From the NCBI GenBank assembly GCA_937951875.1, contig CALGAN010000009.1, forward strand, positions 1 through 64,000: a stretch of DNA of 64,000 bases, in the 5' to 3' direction. Each line of letters begins with the position of its first letter. Positions within the stretch are counted from its first letter, which is position 1. Source of the DNA: an uncultured Alkalilimnicola sp. (GTDB lineage: Bacteria; Pseudomonadota; Gammaproteobacteria; Nitrococcales; AK92). This document shows positions 26,362-38,122 of the stretch, in pieces. The translations under genes and the position numbers were made by a program. The notes under the pieces are model-generated. The model was not told where the DNA came from. It searched no databases and saw nothing but the letters and a program-made list of their open reading frames with translations.

Positions 26362-27657
26362 ATGACCGGTTTCGACGAATTGTCCGCGTTGCTGGACGCC
26401 CATGCCTGGTCCTACACGGTGCTGGCGATCGCGCTGCTGTCGTTCGCCGCCTGGGTCGCCGACTGGCTCACCCGCCGCGTGCTGGTGCGCGGGTTTTACC
26501 GCATCGTCAACGCCAAGGCGCAGAGCCAGGAGCGGATGGTCACCGATCATGGCGTGGTGCGGCGCTTGGCCCACGCCGTGCCGGCGGTGGTGCTGTGGAG
26601 CGGCGTGGCGCTGGTGCCGAACCTGCCGGGCGCGGTGGTGACCGTGGTGCGCAACGTCGCCAGCGCCTACATCGTGCTCACCTTGGCGCTGGCCGTCGGC
26701 GCGCTGCTCAACCTGATCAACGACCTCTACCAGCGTCGTCCGGATGCCGCCAGCCGCCCGATCAAGGGCTACCTGCAGGTGCTCAAGATCGCGATCTACT
26801 CGATCGCCACGATCCTGATGATCGCCGCGCTGATCGACCGCTCGCCGCTGATCCTGCTGTCCGGTCTGGGCGCGATGGCGGCGGTGCTGATGCTGATCTT
26901 CCAGGACACGCTGCTGTCGTTGGTGGCGAGCGTGCAGCTCACCAGCAACGACATGGTGCGGGTCGGCGACTGGATCGAGATGCCGCAGCTCAACGCCGAC
27001 GGCGAGGTGATCGACATCGCCCTGCACACGGTCAAGGTGCAGAACTGGGACAAGACCATCACCACCATCCCCACCAAGCGGCTCATCTCCGAGTCGTTCA
27101 AGAACTGGCGCGGGATGCAGCAGAGCGGCGGGCGGCGGATCAAGCGGGCGATCTACATCGACCAGACCAGCATCCGCTTCCTCAGCGCTGAGGAGCGCAA
27201 GCGCCTGCACCGGTTCATGCTGCTCGACGAGTACCTCACCGCCAAGCAGCGCGAGATCGACGAGTGGAACGCCCGGCTCGCCGAGCGCGGCCGCGACGAG
27301 GTCAACACCCGTCGGGTGACCAACATCGGCACTTTCCGCGCCTACTGCGAGCGCTATCTGCGCAGCCACCCCGGCGTGCACCAGGGCATGACCATCATGG
27401 TGCGCCAGCTGGCGCCGGGCCCCACCGGCCTGCCGCTGGAGATCTACTGCTTCACCAACAACACCGCCTGGGTCGTCTACGAAGGCATACAGTCGGACAT
27501 CTTCGATCACCTGCTGGCGATCATGTCGGAGTTCGGCTTGCGCGTGTTCCAGGAGCCGACCGGCAACGACCTGCGCACCATGCTGGATTGGCAGCGGAAG
27601 CCGGAGCACGGCTCGGACCGCCGCGCCGTTCCCGCGCTCGAGTCGGTGGAGGCGTAG
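26362..27657 (+). CDS. ybdG: MscS-family mechanosensitive channel, YbdG (MscM) type
   Basis: Inner-membrane mechanosensitive channel of 431 aa that opens on membrane tension under hypo-osmotic shock. About five N-terminal helices lead into the pore helix and beta domain with LLSGLGAMAAVLMLIFQDTL (about 167-186), then SNDMVRVGDWIEMP and NWDKTITTIPTKRL. The overall pattern and length follow E. coli YbdG (415 aa) rather than short MscS. GAGGATAAG lies just ahead of the ATG. It precedes the Pha/Mrp antiporter operon, separated by a 680-bp spacer, so the two probably have separate promoters. Confidence 0.9.
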   Translation: MTGFDELSALLDAHAWSYTVLAIALLSFAAWVADWLTRRVLVRGFYRIVNAKAQSQERMVTDHGVVRRLAHAVPAVVLWSGVALVPNLPGAVVTVVRNVASAYIVLTLALAVGALLNLINDLYQRRPDAASRPIKGYLQVLKIAIYSIATILMIAALIDRSPLILLSGLGAMAAVLMLIFQDTLLSLVASVQLTSNDMVRVGDWIEMPQLNADGEVIDIALHTVKVQNWDKTITTIPTKRLISESFKNWRGMQQSGGRRIKRAIYIDQTSIRFLSAEERKRLHRFMLLDEYLTAKQREIDEWNARLAERGRDEVNTRRVTNIGTFRAYCERYLRSHPGVHQGMTIMVRQLAPGPTGLPLEIYCFTNNTAWVVYEGIQSDIFDHLLAIMSEFGLRVFQEPTGNDLRTMLDWQRKPEHGSDRRAVPALESVEA

Positions 27658-28340
27658 CGGCGAAGCGCGGAACGTGTCATTGTACCGGGCACGATCCGTA
27701 TCATCTTCAGTAGTGAATTCGTCGACGATCTAGCTCGTGACAGCCGCCAGCTCCCGTCAGCTACCGTATGTTCCGTGCCTGCGACGGCTCGGCGTGATGC
27801 TGTTGCTGATCGGGGTGGCGGTGCTGGCGTTGCCCAACCCGGGGCTGGAGCTGTTGCCGGGGTGGGGGGCGGTTGTCGACAATCCACATGGTCCGTCCGT
27901 TCGCAGTTCGCTGCGCGATCAGGCGGGTGGGGGGATCGCTTGTCTCGCCGACATCGAGTCCGGAGGGAAACAGCCGCCGCCGATCGTGCTCGCGGCGGGA
28001 CTATGCGTGTTGCGCCGGCGACGTCGGCTGGTATCGTTGCGCCTGCGCTGGCGCCGGCGGCGAGCCGGGCGGCCGCGGAGCGACGCCGGCCGCCGCGCCG
28101 AGCCGCGCGCGCCTCCGTTGCCGTGTCCGCGATGACGAGGGGGCGGTCCGCCGCGGCTAAGCGCTGATCGATGTCGCGCAGCCGGCGGAGGAGGACGCGA
28201 GGCGCCTCGAGGCCCGGGCCGCCGTCATTTCCGTTCACGATCATGGCCCCGCCGTCGTACGGCGCCGCCCAGCGCGGCCTTGTGCGGTCGGCCTCGAAAC
28301 GGCCCAGGCCGCGCCTGGTGATGGAAATTCCGGATTTTTG
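27658..28340. other. Long spacer without a convincing gene between ybdG and the Pha operon
   Basis: This 683-bp region is the longest without an assignable gene. A frame at 27737-28135 on the plus strand could give 132 aa with one hydrophobic helix (GVMLLLIGVAVLALPNPG) and then an Arg/Pro-rich stretch that looks non-coding. The antisense strand is also open over most of the interval, but its translation is low-complexity Ala/Arg. The first 100 bp are AT-richer. It could hold the pha promoter and leader, or a decayed gene. Confidence 0.4.
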
Positions 28341-31285
<2,945 letters not shown>

Positions 31286-31286
<1 letters not shown>

Positions 31287-31627
31287 TGGAAATCATCGTC
31301 GCATTGAGCATAGGAGTGCTGAGCGCGTCCGGCGTGTGGCTGCTGCTGCGGCCGCGTACCTTCCAGGTGATCATCGGGCTGTCGCTGCTGTCCTATGCGG
31401 TGAACCTGTTCATCTTCAGCATGGGGCGGCTGCGTAGCGGCGCCGCACCGGTGCTGAGCGGCGCCAGCGGCGACCTCGCGCAGTACACCGATCCGCTGCC
31501 GCAGGCGCTGGTGCTCACCGCCATCGTGATCGGCTTCGCCACCACGGCGCTATTCCTGGTGGTGCTGCTGGCCGCGCGCGGGCTGACCGGCACCGACCAC
31601 GTCGACGGCCGGGAGCCCAAGCCATGA
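31286..31627 (+). CDS. phaC: Pha/Mrp antiporter subunit C
   Basis: Membrane subunit of 113 aa, NuoK-like, with three helices. The sequence MEIIVALSIGVLSASGVWLL, then RPRTFQVIIGLSLLSYAVNL and DPLPQALVLTAIVIGFATTA is characteristic. It begins 1 nt inside the phaAB stop and ends 4 nt inside phaD, showing translational coupling in the operon. Confidence 0.93.
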
Positions 31628-33261
31628 GCGGCTGGCTGCAACATCTGGCCATCGTGCCGATCCTGCTGCCGCTGGCGGCCGGGGCGCTGATGCTGCTGTT
31701 CAACGAGCGGCGGCACCAGCTCAAGGCCGGCATCAACCTCACGGCGACCTTGCTGCTGGCTGCGAATGCGCTGGTGCTGCTGGCGGAGGCCGCCGGAGCG
31801 CCGGCCGACGCGGCGGTGGCCGAGGTATACCTGCTGGCCGACTGGGAAGCGCCGTTCGGCATCGTGCTGGTGGTCGATCGCCTGTCGGCGATGATGCTGG
31901 TGCTGGTGGCCGCCCTGGGGTTGGCGGCGCTGGTGTTCTCGCTGGCACGCTGGCATCGGGCCGGCACCTACTTCCACCCGTTGTTCCAGTTCCTGCTGAT
32001 GGGACTCAACGGCGCCTTCCTCACCGGCGACCTGTTCAACCTGTTCGTGTTCTTCGAGGTGCTGCTGGCGGCGTCCTACGGGCTGGCGCTGCACGGCTCG
32101 GGTTCGCTGCGGGTGAAGGCCGGCCTGCACTACATCGCCATCAACCTGGCCGCCTCGCTGGTGTTCCTGATCGGCGTGGCGCTGATCTACGGCGTCACCG
32201 GCACGCTGAACATGGCGGACCTGGCGGCGCGCGTGCCGACCGTGGTCGGCGGCGACCGCGTGCTGCTGGAGGTTGGCGCGGCGGTGCTGGGTATCGCCTT
32301 CCTGACCAAGGCCGGCATGTGGCCGCTGTGCTTCTGGCTGCCGACCACCTACGCCGCGGCGGCGGCGCCGGTGGCCGCGCTGTTCGCCGTCCTGAGCAAG
32401 GTCGGCATCTATGCGCTGCTGCGGCTGTGGTTGCTGCTGTTCGGTGCCGATGCCGGCGCCTCGGCGTACTTCGGCGCCGACTGGCTGCTCGTCGGTGGCC
32501 TGCTGACCTTGGGGTTCGGGGCCGTGGGCATGCTGGCCTCGCAGGATCTGGCGCGCATGGCCGGCTACAGCGTGCTGGTGTCGTCCGGCACGCTGCTGGC
32601 GGCGATCGGCAGCGGCGTGCCCGCCGCTACCGCGCCGGCGCTGTATTACATGGTCAGCTCGACCCTGGCGATCGCGGCCTTCTTCCTGCTGATCGAGCTG
32701 ATCGAGCGCGGCCGTCGCGCCGGTGCCGATATCCTGGCGGTGACGCTGGAAGCGTTCGGTGCGGCCGACGTCGAGCCCGAGGAGGACGAGGCCGGCATGG
32801 TGATTCCCGCCACCATGGCGCTGCTGGGCCTGAGTTTCCTGCTGTGCGCGCTGCTGTTGGCCGGGCTGCCGCCGGTCTCCGGGTTCATCGCCAAGTTCGC
32901 GCTGCTGTCGGCGCTGTTCAATTCGGGCGGGCTCGGCGCCGACGGCTCCATCGCCGTGGTGGCCTGGGTACTGCTGGCGGCGCTGCTGCTGTCGGGGCTG
33001 GCGGCGCTTATCGGCATGACGCGCGCCGGCATCCGCGCCTTCTGGGTGCCGGTGGGCAACACCGTGCCGCGGGTGCGCCTGATCGAAATGGCGCCGGTGG
33101 CGGTGCTATTGGCGCTGTGCGTGGCCATTACCGTGCGCGCCGGGCCGGTGATGGCGTACATGCAGGATACCGCCGCGCGCCTGCACGCGCCGGCGCTGTA
33201 CGTCGATGACGTGCTGTCCGTCGTTCCGGCCAGGGCCGCGGCCGAGGAGAGCGACCGATGA
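31624..33261 (+). CDS. phaD: Pha/Mrp antiporter subunit D
   Basis: NuoM/N-like proton-translocating subunit of 545 aa with about 14 helices. Typical blocks are visible: FQFLLMGLNGAFLTGDLFNL (about 120-139), FEVLLAASYGLALHG, LTKAGMWPLCFWLPTTYAAA and PPVSGFIAKFALLSALF. The loop with many acidic residues after about 375 (VEPEEDEAGM) is slightly unusual but occurs in some PhaD proteins. It overlaps phaC and phaE by 4 bp each. Confidence 0.94.
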   Translation: MSGWLQHLAIVPILLPLAAGALMLLFNERRHQLKAGINLTATLLLAANALVLLAEAAGAPADAAVAEVYLLADWEAPFGIVLVVDRLSAMMLVLVAALGLAALVFSLARWHRAGTYFHPLFQFLLMGLNGAFLTGDLFNLFVFFEVLLAASYGLALHGSGSLRVKAGLHYIAINLAASLVFLIGVALIYGVTGTLNMADLAARVPTVVGGDRVLLEVGAAVLGIAFLTKAGMWPLCFWLPTTYAAAAAPVAALFAVLSKVGIYALLRLWLLLFGADAGASAYFGADWLLVGGLLTLGFGAVGMLASQDLARMAGYSVLVSSGTLLAAIGSGVPAATAPALYYMVSSTLAIAAFFLLIELIERGRRAGADILAVTLEAFGAADVEPEEDEAGMVIPATMALLGLSFLLCALLLAGLPPVSGFIAKFALLSALFNSGGLGADGSIAVVAWVLLAALLLSGLAALIGMTRAGIRAFWVPVGNTVPRVRLIEMAPVAVLLALCVAITVRAGPVMAYMQDTAARLHAPALYVDDVLSVVPARAAAEESDR

Positions 33262-33749
33262 TCCAGCGTTGGCTGCCTTTCCCGCGCATGTTCGCCTGCA
33301 TGCTGGCGATGTGGCTGCTGCTCAATCAGTCGCTGGCGCCGGCCCATGTGCTGTTCGGGTTGCTCCTGGCGGTGTACGGATCGAGGCTGCTGGTGCGGCT
33401 GGACATGCCCAACGGCGCGGTGCGCCGGCCGTGGGCGGCGCTGCGGCTGAGCATGCTGGTGCTGATCGACATCATCCGCTCCAACATCGCGGTCGCGCGC
33501 ATCATCCTGCGGATAGGCGGGCGGCATAAGACGGCGGGTTTCCTCGAGATCCCGCTTACCATGCGCAATCCCAACGGCCTGGCGACGCTGGCCTGCATCA
33601 TCACCGCCACGCCGGGCACCCTGTGGGTCGACTACGACTCCTCGCGCGGCGTGCTGTTGATGCACGTGCTCGATCTGATCGACGAGGAGCAGTGGATCCG
33701 TATCATCAAAGGCCGTTACGAGCGGCTGCTGCTGGAGATCTTCGAATGA
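33258..33749 (+). CDS. phaE: Pha/Mrp antiporter subunit E
   Basis: Subunit E of 163 aa. Two N-terminal helices (MWLLLNQSLAPAHVLFGLLL) are followed by the conserved soluble part TMRNPNGLATLACIITATPG and LWVDYDSSRGVLLMHVLD. This matches the MrpE family well. It overlaps phaD and phaF by 4 bp each. Confidence 0.92.
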   Translation: MIQRWLPFPRMFACMLAMWLLLNQSLAPAHVLFGLLLAVYGSRLLVRLDMPNGAVRRPWAALRLSMLVLIDIIRSNIAVARIILRIGGRHKTAGFLEIPLTMRNPNGLATLACIITATPGTLWVDYDSSRGVLLMHVLDLIDEEQWIRIIKGRYERLLLEIFE

Positions 33750-34027
33750 GTGCCGTCATCGTCCACGGCGCGCTGATCGTGGCGCAGATCATGCTGGCCC
33801 TGGCCATGGGCTGCACGGTCTACCGCATGTTTAAGGGCCCGCGCGCCCAGGATCGGGTGGTGGCGCTGGACGCCCTGTACGTCAACGCCATGCTGCTGCT
33901 GCTGACCTTCGGCATTCGCCAAGGCTCCAACCTGTACTTCGAAGTGGCGCTGGCGATCGCGCTGCTTGGTTTCGTCGGCACGGTGGCGCTGGCCAAGTTC
34001 CTGATGCGGGGCGAGGTGATCGAATGA
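33746..34027 (+). CDS. phaF: Pha/Mrp antiporter subunit F
   Basis: Subunit F of 93 aa with three helices; the block YRMFKGPRAQDRVVALDALY is the family hallmark. The ATG at 33746 sits in an ATGA-type overlap with the phaE stop, and the gene overlaps phaG by 4 bp. Confidence 0.92.
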   Translation: MSAVIVHGALIVAQIMLALAMGCTVYRMFKGPRAQDRVVALDALYVNAMLLLLTFGIRQGSNLYFEVALAIALLGFVGTVALAKFLMRGEVIE

Positions 34028-34392
34028 CGCCGCTCGCCGATCTACCGCTGTGGGCGGCGCTGGTCGTCGCCGCGCTGGTGCTGCTCGGCGCCGGCCTGTG
34101 CCTGATAGGCTCGGTAGGGTTGATACGGTTGACCACCTTCTACCAGCGGGTGCACGCGCCGACGCTGGGCACGACCCTGGGCGCCGGCAGCATCCTGCTG
34201 GCCTCGATGCTCTGCTTCTCGCTGCTGGAATCGCGGCCGGTGCTGCACGAGATCCTGATCGCGGCGTTCGTTACCGTCACCACGCCGGTGACGCTCATGC
34301 TGCTGGTACGTGCCGCCCTCTACCGCGATCGCATCGGCGAAGGCAGCGGCGAGGCGCCGCCGCCGCGCTCGTCGAGCGAGCGCAAGCGCTGA
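34024..34392 (+). CDS. phaG: Pha/Mrp antiporter subunit G
   Basis: Subunit G of 122 aa with three helices and the family pattern GSVGLIRLTTFYQRVHAPTL followed by ITVTTPVTLMLLVRAAL-like sequence (FVTVTTPVTLML here). It is the last gene of the Pha operon. The short polar C-terminus is Ser/Arg-rich. The convergent methyltransferase gene ends 11 nt downstream. Confidence 0.93.
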   Translation: MTPLADLPLWAALVVAALVLLGAGLCLIGSVGLIRLTTFYQRVHAPTLGTTLGAGSILLASMLCFSLLESRPVLHEILIAAFVTVTTPVTLMLLVRAALYRDRIGEGSGEAPPPRSSSERKR

Positions 34393-34403
34393 GCGGCCCC
34401 GCT

Positions 34404-35528
34404 TCAGCTGGCCGCTTCCAGCAGGGCGAGCGTCTCGACGTGGTAGGTCTGCGGGAAGAAGTCGTAGGGCGTGATGCGCCGGACCCGGTAGCCGCCGGCG
34501 CATAGCGCTGTCAGATCCCGGTGCAGCGTGCCGGCGCTGCACGACAGGTAGGCGAGTCGCCGCGGCCGGGCGGTGTCGATCAGCCATTGCAGCACCTCCG
34601 GTTCCAGCCCGGTGCGGGGCGGGTTCAGATAGGCCAGCCGCGTTTCGCCGGCATCGCCGGCCGCCAGCCAGGGCGTGAGCTGGGCCAGGCGCTGGGCGCA
34701 CAGCCCGCGCAGTACCTCGGCGCCAGGCGCGTTGCGGGCGGCGTTGGCGACCGCCTCCGCGCTCAGCTCGACGCCGATGGCGCGGGCGCCGGCGGTGATC
34801 CAGCGGCGCAGCGAGGCGCCGCTGCCGCAGTAGAGATCCACCACCGCGCAGCCCGCGCCCGGCGCCAGGAAGGCCTGCGCCTCGTCCAGCGCCTGTCGGT
34901 ACAGCTCCGGCAGCAGTTGCTGGAAGGCGGTCGGGCCGTACACCAGCCCGTCGCCGTCGCGCGATTCCGGCGCGCCCCACAGCAGCGTCCAGCCGTTCTT
35001 GGCGAACAGCCGCCGGCCGGCGCTGGGATGGAGATGCAGCCAAAGCCCTTCCAGCCCGGCGGCGGCCAGGCCCGCGCTCACCTCGTCGGTCAGCCAATCG
35101 AGGTCCGGCCGTTCCCGGCTCTTGACGATCAGCGTTGCCTGCGCGCCGGCCTGGGCCAGGAAGGCCAGGGGAAAGCGCTCCGGCGGCGGCAGCCGTCGGG
35201 CCAGCAGCGCCTGCACCGCCCGCACTCGCGGCGTATGCACCGGGCAGCGCGGAATGGCCACCAGCTCGTCGTCCGCCAGCAGCCCGAAGCCCCAGCGTCC
35301 GTCCTGCCAACCGGCCCAGAGCGCGACCTTGTCGCGATAGTCGCGCCGCCGCTCCGGGGCGGGGCCGCGCAGTGCGCTGAGCGTGTCCGCCCAGGGCGCT
35401 AGCCGGCGGCGCAGCCAGTCGGTCTTCTGGGCGACGCTGGCGGCGGCGTCGAGATGGCGGTGCGCGCAGCCGGGGCAGCGCGGTTCGCAGTCGGGGGATT
35501 CGGCGAGCGTGGACATGACCGAGTTCAT
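34404..35528 (-). CDS. TrmA/RlmD-like 5-methyluridine RNA methyltransferase
   Basis: SAM-dependent class I RNA methyltransferase of 374 aa resembling RlmC/RlmD/TrmA, which make 5-methyluridine in RNA. The N-terminus carries Cys14, Cys18 and Cys21 (CEPRCPGC) and a later PRCPVHTP. This is a likely four-Cys Fe-S site as in RlmD, without a TRAM domain. The SAM motif is VVDLYCGSGASL (about 225-236). Catalytic Cys330 (YLSCSAGTLHRDL) and Glu365 (HVETLALL) are present. The family DPPR motif reads NPPR, with Asn302 instead of Asp. The target nucleotide is unknown. The start at 35528 has no clear ribosome-binding site; an ATG at 35516 is the alternative. Confidence 0.8.
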   Translation of the reverse strand: MNSVMSTLAESPDCEPRCPGCAHRHLDAAASVAQKTDWLRRRLAPWADTLSALRGPAPERRRDYRDKVALWAGWQDGRWGFGLLADDELVAIPRCPVHTPRVRAVQALLARRLPPPERFPLAFLAQAGAQATLIVKSRERPDLDWLTDEVSAGLAAAGLEGLWLHLHPSAGRRLFAKNGWTLLWGAPESRDGDGLVYGPTAFQQLLPELYRQALDEAQAFLAPGAGCAVVDLYCGSGASLRRWITAGARAIGVELSAEAVANAARNAPGAEVLRGLCAQRLAQLTPWLAAGDAGETRLAYLNPPRTGLEPEVLQWLIDTARPRRLAYLSCSAGTLHRDLTALCAGGYRVRRITPYDFFPQTYHVETLALLEAAS

Positions 35529-35768
35529 CTTCTGGCGAATTGGCGGCGCCGGCCGGGACGAGACGTGACCGGCATCGCGGACGAGAGCGGCCGTGGCCGG
35601 TTTACTGCAGCACGGACCGATCATCCCACCGCAGCCGCCGCGCTCGGTCCGCCGACCAGCGGACGTCCGCCGACGGCGCAGCGGTCTCATCGAAGCCCCG
35701 GCAACGGACCACGGGGCAAGCGCGCGGGCCGCGCGGCCCGCCAAGGCGCATCGACGACGGAGCAGAGC

Positions 35769-36137
35769 ATGATTCAAGCAGTACGCACGCTAGTCCTCAA
35801 GAACGCCGCTGGCCGGCTGATTTTCGCTTCCGGCGTGGCCGGACTGATTCTCGCCGGTATCGACGCTCTCCTGCACGCCAGCCCCGCTCTGGGGCAGGGG
35901 CTGCCGATGGAGGCCATCGTCGTGCAGCGCGCGCTGCTGCTGGCGTCCATGCTGCTGTTCGCGCTCGCCTATCTGCTGTCGCGCTTCGAGCCCCGGCGGC
36001 GTCGGACCTTCATCGACTTCGTGCTCGACTTCTGGCAGTTCCGGCCGCAGCGCGAGCGCCCGGCCTCGCACCGCTTGCTGGAGGTGGCGCACTTCGTGGC
36101 GATCCTGGTGCTGTTCCACCGCGCGCTGTTCCTGTAA
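35769..36137 (+). CDS. Small membrane protein of unknown function
   Basis: Protein of 122 aa that I do not recognise. It has two or three hydrophobic stretches (about 15-34, 52-66 and near the C-terminus) and an Arg-rich central loop (RFEPRRRRTFIDFVLDFWQF). ATG at 35769 follows GGAGCAGAG. It converges with the rhomboid gene, with stops 15 nt apart. The reading frame has normal composition for a real membrane protein, so I keep it, but there is no functional clue. Confidence 0.6.
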   Translation: MIQAVRTLVLKNAAGRLIFASGVAGLILAGIDALLHASPALGQGLPMEAIVVQRALLLASMLLFALAYLLSRFEPRRRRTFIDFVLDFWQFRPQRERPASHRLLEVAHFVAILVLFHRALFL

Positions 36138-36152
36138 GGCGCGCGGCGGCGC

Positions 36153-36845
36153 TCAATCGAACAGCCGCACCCGCTCGCGCTTGAAGAACGGGATCAGGAA
36201 CAGGCCGGTCACGAAGCCGCCGATATGCGCCCGAAACGCCACGCCCCCGCCTTCCGCGGATTGCAGGGTCGCCAGCAGCTCCGATAGCAGCTGCGAGCCG
36301 AACCACAGCCCCAGCACCAGCAGTGCCGGCAGATGCAGCAGCCGGCTGAACGGACCGAGCGGAATCAGCACCAGCACGTGCGCGCGCGGGTGGAGCAGGG
36401 CGTAGGCGCCGAGCACGCCCGAGATCGCGCCGCTGGCGCCGACCACCGGAACCTGCGAGTGCGGCTCGGGCAGGGCATGGAACAGCGCGGCGGCCACGCC
36501 GCAGGCCAGATAGAACACCAAGAAGCGGCCGTGCCCCATGCTGTCCTCGACGTTATCGCCGAAGATCCACAGGTAGAGCATGTTGCCGAGCAGGTGCAGC
36601 CAGCCGCCGTGCAGGAACATCGAGGTCAGCACGGTCGCCGCCGGCGGCACCACCGCCAGCTCCGGCGCCAGTTGCGCGCCGCCGAACAGCGCGTCCGGAA
36701 TCATGCCGAAGGCGTAGATGGCCGCCGCGCCGGCCTGCGGCCCCAACGACCACTGCCATAGGAACACCAGCACGCACAGCCCGATCAGGGCGTAGTTGAC
36801 GTACGGCGTGGTGTAGCAGGGATTGTCGTCGCGCAGAGGGATCAT
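36153..36845 (-). CDS. Rhomboid-family intramembrane serine protease
   Basis: Intramembrane serine protease of 230 aa with about six to seven helices. The catalytic Ser138 sits in GASGAISGVLGAY and the catalytic His in FRAHIGGFVTGL (about 209). The usual HGGWLHLLGNMLYLWIFG block of bacterial rhomboids lies at 79-96. It cleaves transmembrane substrates, whose identity here is unknown. Just upstream the leader contains a 9-bp inverted repeat followed on this strand by a pyrimidine-rich tract (36901-36960). Confidence 0.92.
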   Translation of the reverse strand: MIPLRDDNPCYTTPYVNYALIGLCVLVFLWQWSLGPQAGAAAIYAFGMIPDALFGGAQLAPELAVVPPAATVLTSMFLHGGWLHLLGNMLYLWIFGDNVEDSMGHGRFLVFYLACGVAAALFHALPEPHSQVPVVGASGAISGVLGAYALLHPRAHVLVLIPLGPFSRLLHLPALLVLGLWFGSQLLSELLATLQSAEGGGVAFRAHIGGFVTGLFLIPFFKRERVRLFD

Positions 36846-37183
36846 GGATTCGACATTCCCGAACCGGCGTTACCTGGGGCGGTAGCGCAGATGATGGGCC
36901 GAACGGGGAAAAAGAGAAAGCGGCGATCCTAAAGGGAGGGGGAGGGGACGATCGCCGCGAAACGAAAACCGAAAAAACTGCCGGGGAGAAACAAAATATC
37001 GCGCTCACGACGACCACCGGCTCGCGCCGAAGGGCCGTCACACAGTAAACTGTATGTCCGTCGAGCCGTGTGGAAACCACCAGCGCCGCGCGGACCGACA
37101 CGCGATGGCGGCTAAGGTAGCCAATGCATCGCGTTGCTCGCAAACAGGGATTTCTTGGTCTTTGAGCTAGAATTTCTAAATCT
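36846..37183. other. Divergent spacer with leader hairpin
   Basis: This 338-bp spacer lies between the rhomboid gene and the LysR gene. It holds the inverted repeat GCGGCGATC (36920-36928) / GATCGCCGC (36950-36958) around a purine-rich 21-nt loop. The A-rich part at 36905-36920 reads as CTTTCTCTTTTT after the hairpin on the minus strand. The piece near 37150-37180 is AT-rich and probably holds the LysR promoter. Confidence 0.4.
36909..36958 (-). terminator. Possible attenuator hairpin in the rhomboid gene leader
   Basis: A perfect 9-bp stem followed on the minus strand by CTTTCTCTTTTT, about 75 nt upstream of the rhomboid ATG. The loop is long (21 nt), so intrinsic termination is uncertain. 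Confidence 0.3.
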
Positions 37184-38122
37184 ATGCGACAGCTGCCTCC
37201 CCTTAACGCCGTGCGAGCCTTCGAAGCGGCCGCGCGCCACGAGAGCTTCGCCAAGGCGGCGGAGGAGCTATTCGTCACGCCCGCGGCGGTCAGCCAGCAG
37301 GTGAAGACGCTGGAGGACTGGCTGGACATCAGCCTGTTCCAGCGCCAGGCGCGCGGGCTGCATCTGACGCCGGCCGGCCGGGCCTATCTGCCGCTGCTCA
37401 CCGACGTGCTGGATCGGCTCGCCAGCGCCACCGATGCGGTGCGGCGCATGGCCCAGACCAACGTGCTCACGGTCAGCGTCACCCCCGGTTTCGCGTCGCT
37501 GTGGCTGGGGCCGCGGCTGTGGAGCTTCGCCAGCAAGCACCCCGAGCTGGACATCCGCATCACCGCCACCAGCCGCCCGGTGCAGACCGACGAAGAGCAG
37601 ATGGATCTGATCATCCGCTTCGGGCGCGGCGAGTACCCGGGCATGCACGTCGAACTGCTGCTGGAGGACGGGCTCACGCCGGTCTGCGCGCCGTCGCTGA
37701 TGCAGGGGCCGCATCCGCTGCGCACGCCCAGCGATCTGAAGTACCACATGCTGCTGCACAACGAGGCGGTGGCGGCGGCCGGTTTCCGCGCCTCCTGGCA
37801 GGACTGGCTGGAACTGGCCGGCGTGCGCGACGTCGACGGCCGGCGCGGCCTGCACTTCAGCGACTTCCCGCTGGTGCTGCAGGAGGCGCTGGCCGGACGC
37901 GGCGTGGGGCTCGGTCACATCGCGCTGATCCAGCAGGAGCTGCGCGCCGGCCGGCTGGTGCAGCCGTTCGAGCTGGTGATGCATACCGGCGGCGACTACT
38001 ACATCGTCCACCGCCCCGGCGCCGAGCAGCAGCCGAAGGTGGCGGCTTTCCTGGAGTGGCTGCGGCAGGAAGTGGCGCGTGATCGGGTCGGTGGCGAGCC
38101 TGACCAATCCTGCTGCGCTTGA
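37184..38122 (+). CDS. LysR-type transcriptional regulator (GcvA-like)
   Basis: Transcription regulator of 312 aa. The N-terminal winged helix-turn-helix (about 8-67) shows the GcvA-type pattern RQLPPLNAVRAFEAAARHES, FVTPAAVSQQVKTLEDWL and FQRQARGLHLTPAGRAYLP. The C-terminal effector-binding domain follows (about 95-300). GcvA-like members control glycine cleavage, beta-lactamase or other genes, and the ligand here is unknown. Its 3' end overlaps the sirtuin gene by 44 bp, so both are on one transcript. As usual for the family it may control the divergent rhomboid gene or itself. Confidence 0.9.
   Translation: MRQLPPLNAVRAFEAAARHESFAKAAEELFVTPAAVSQQVKTLEDWLDISLFQRQARGLHLTPAGRAYLPLLTDVLDRLASATDAVRRMAQTNVLTVSVTPGFASLWLGPRLWSFASKHPELDIRITATSRPVQTDEEQMDLIIRFGRGEYPGMHVELLLEDGLTPVCAPSLMQGPHPLRTPSDLKYHMLLHNEAVAAAGFRASWQDWLELAGVRDVDGRRGLHFSDFPLVLQEALAGRGVGLGHIALIQQELRAGRLVQPFELVMHTGGDYYIVHRPGAEQQPKVAAFLEWLRQEVARDRVGGEPDQSCCA

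Noticed and set aside
27737..28135. 132-aa protein in the spacer before the Pha operon
   Set aside because: No ribosome-binding site, and the C-terminal half is low-complexity Arg/Pro. I left it as a note on the spacer rather than a gene.
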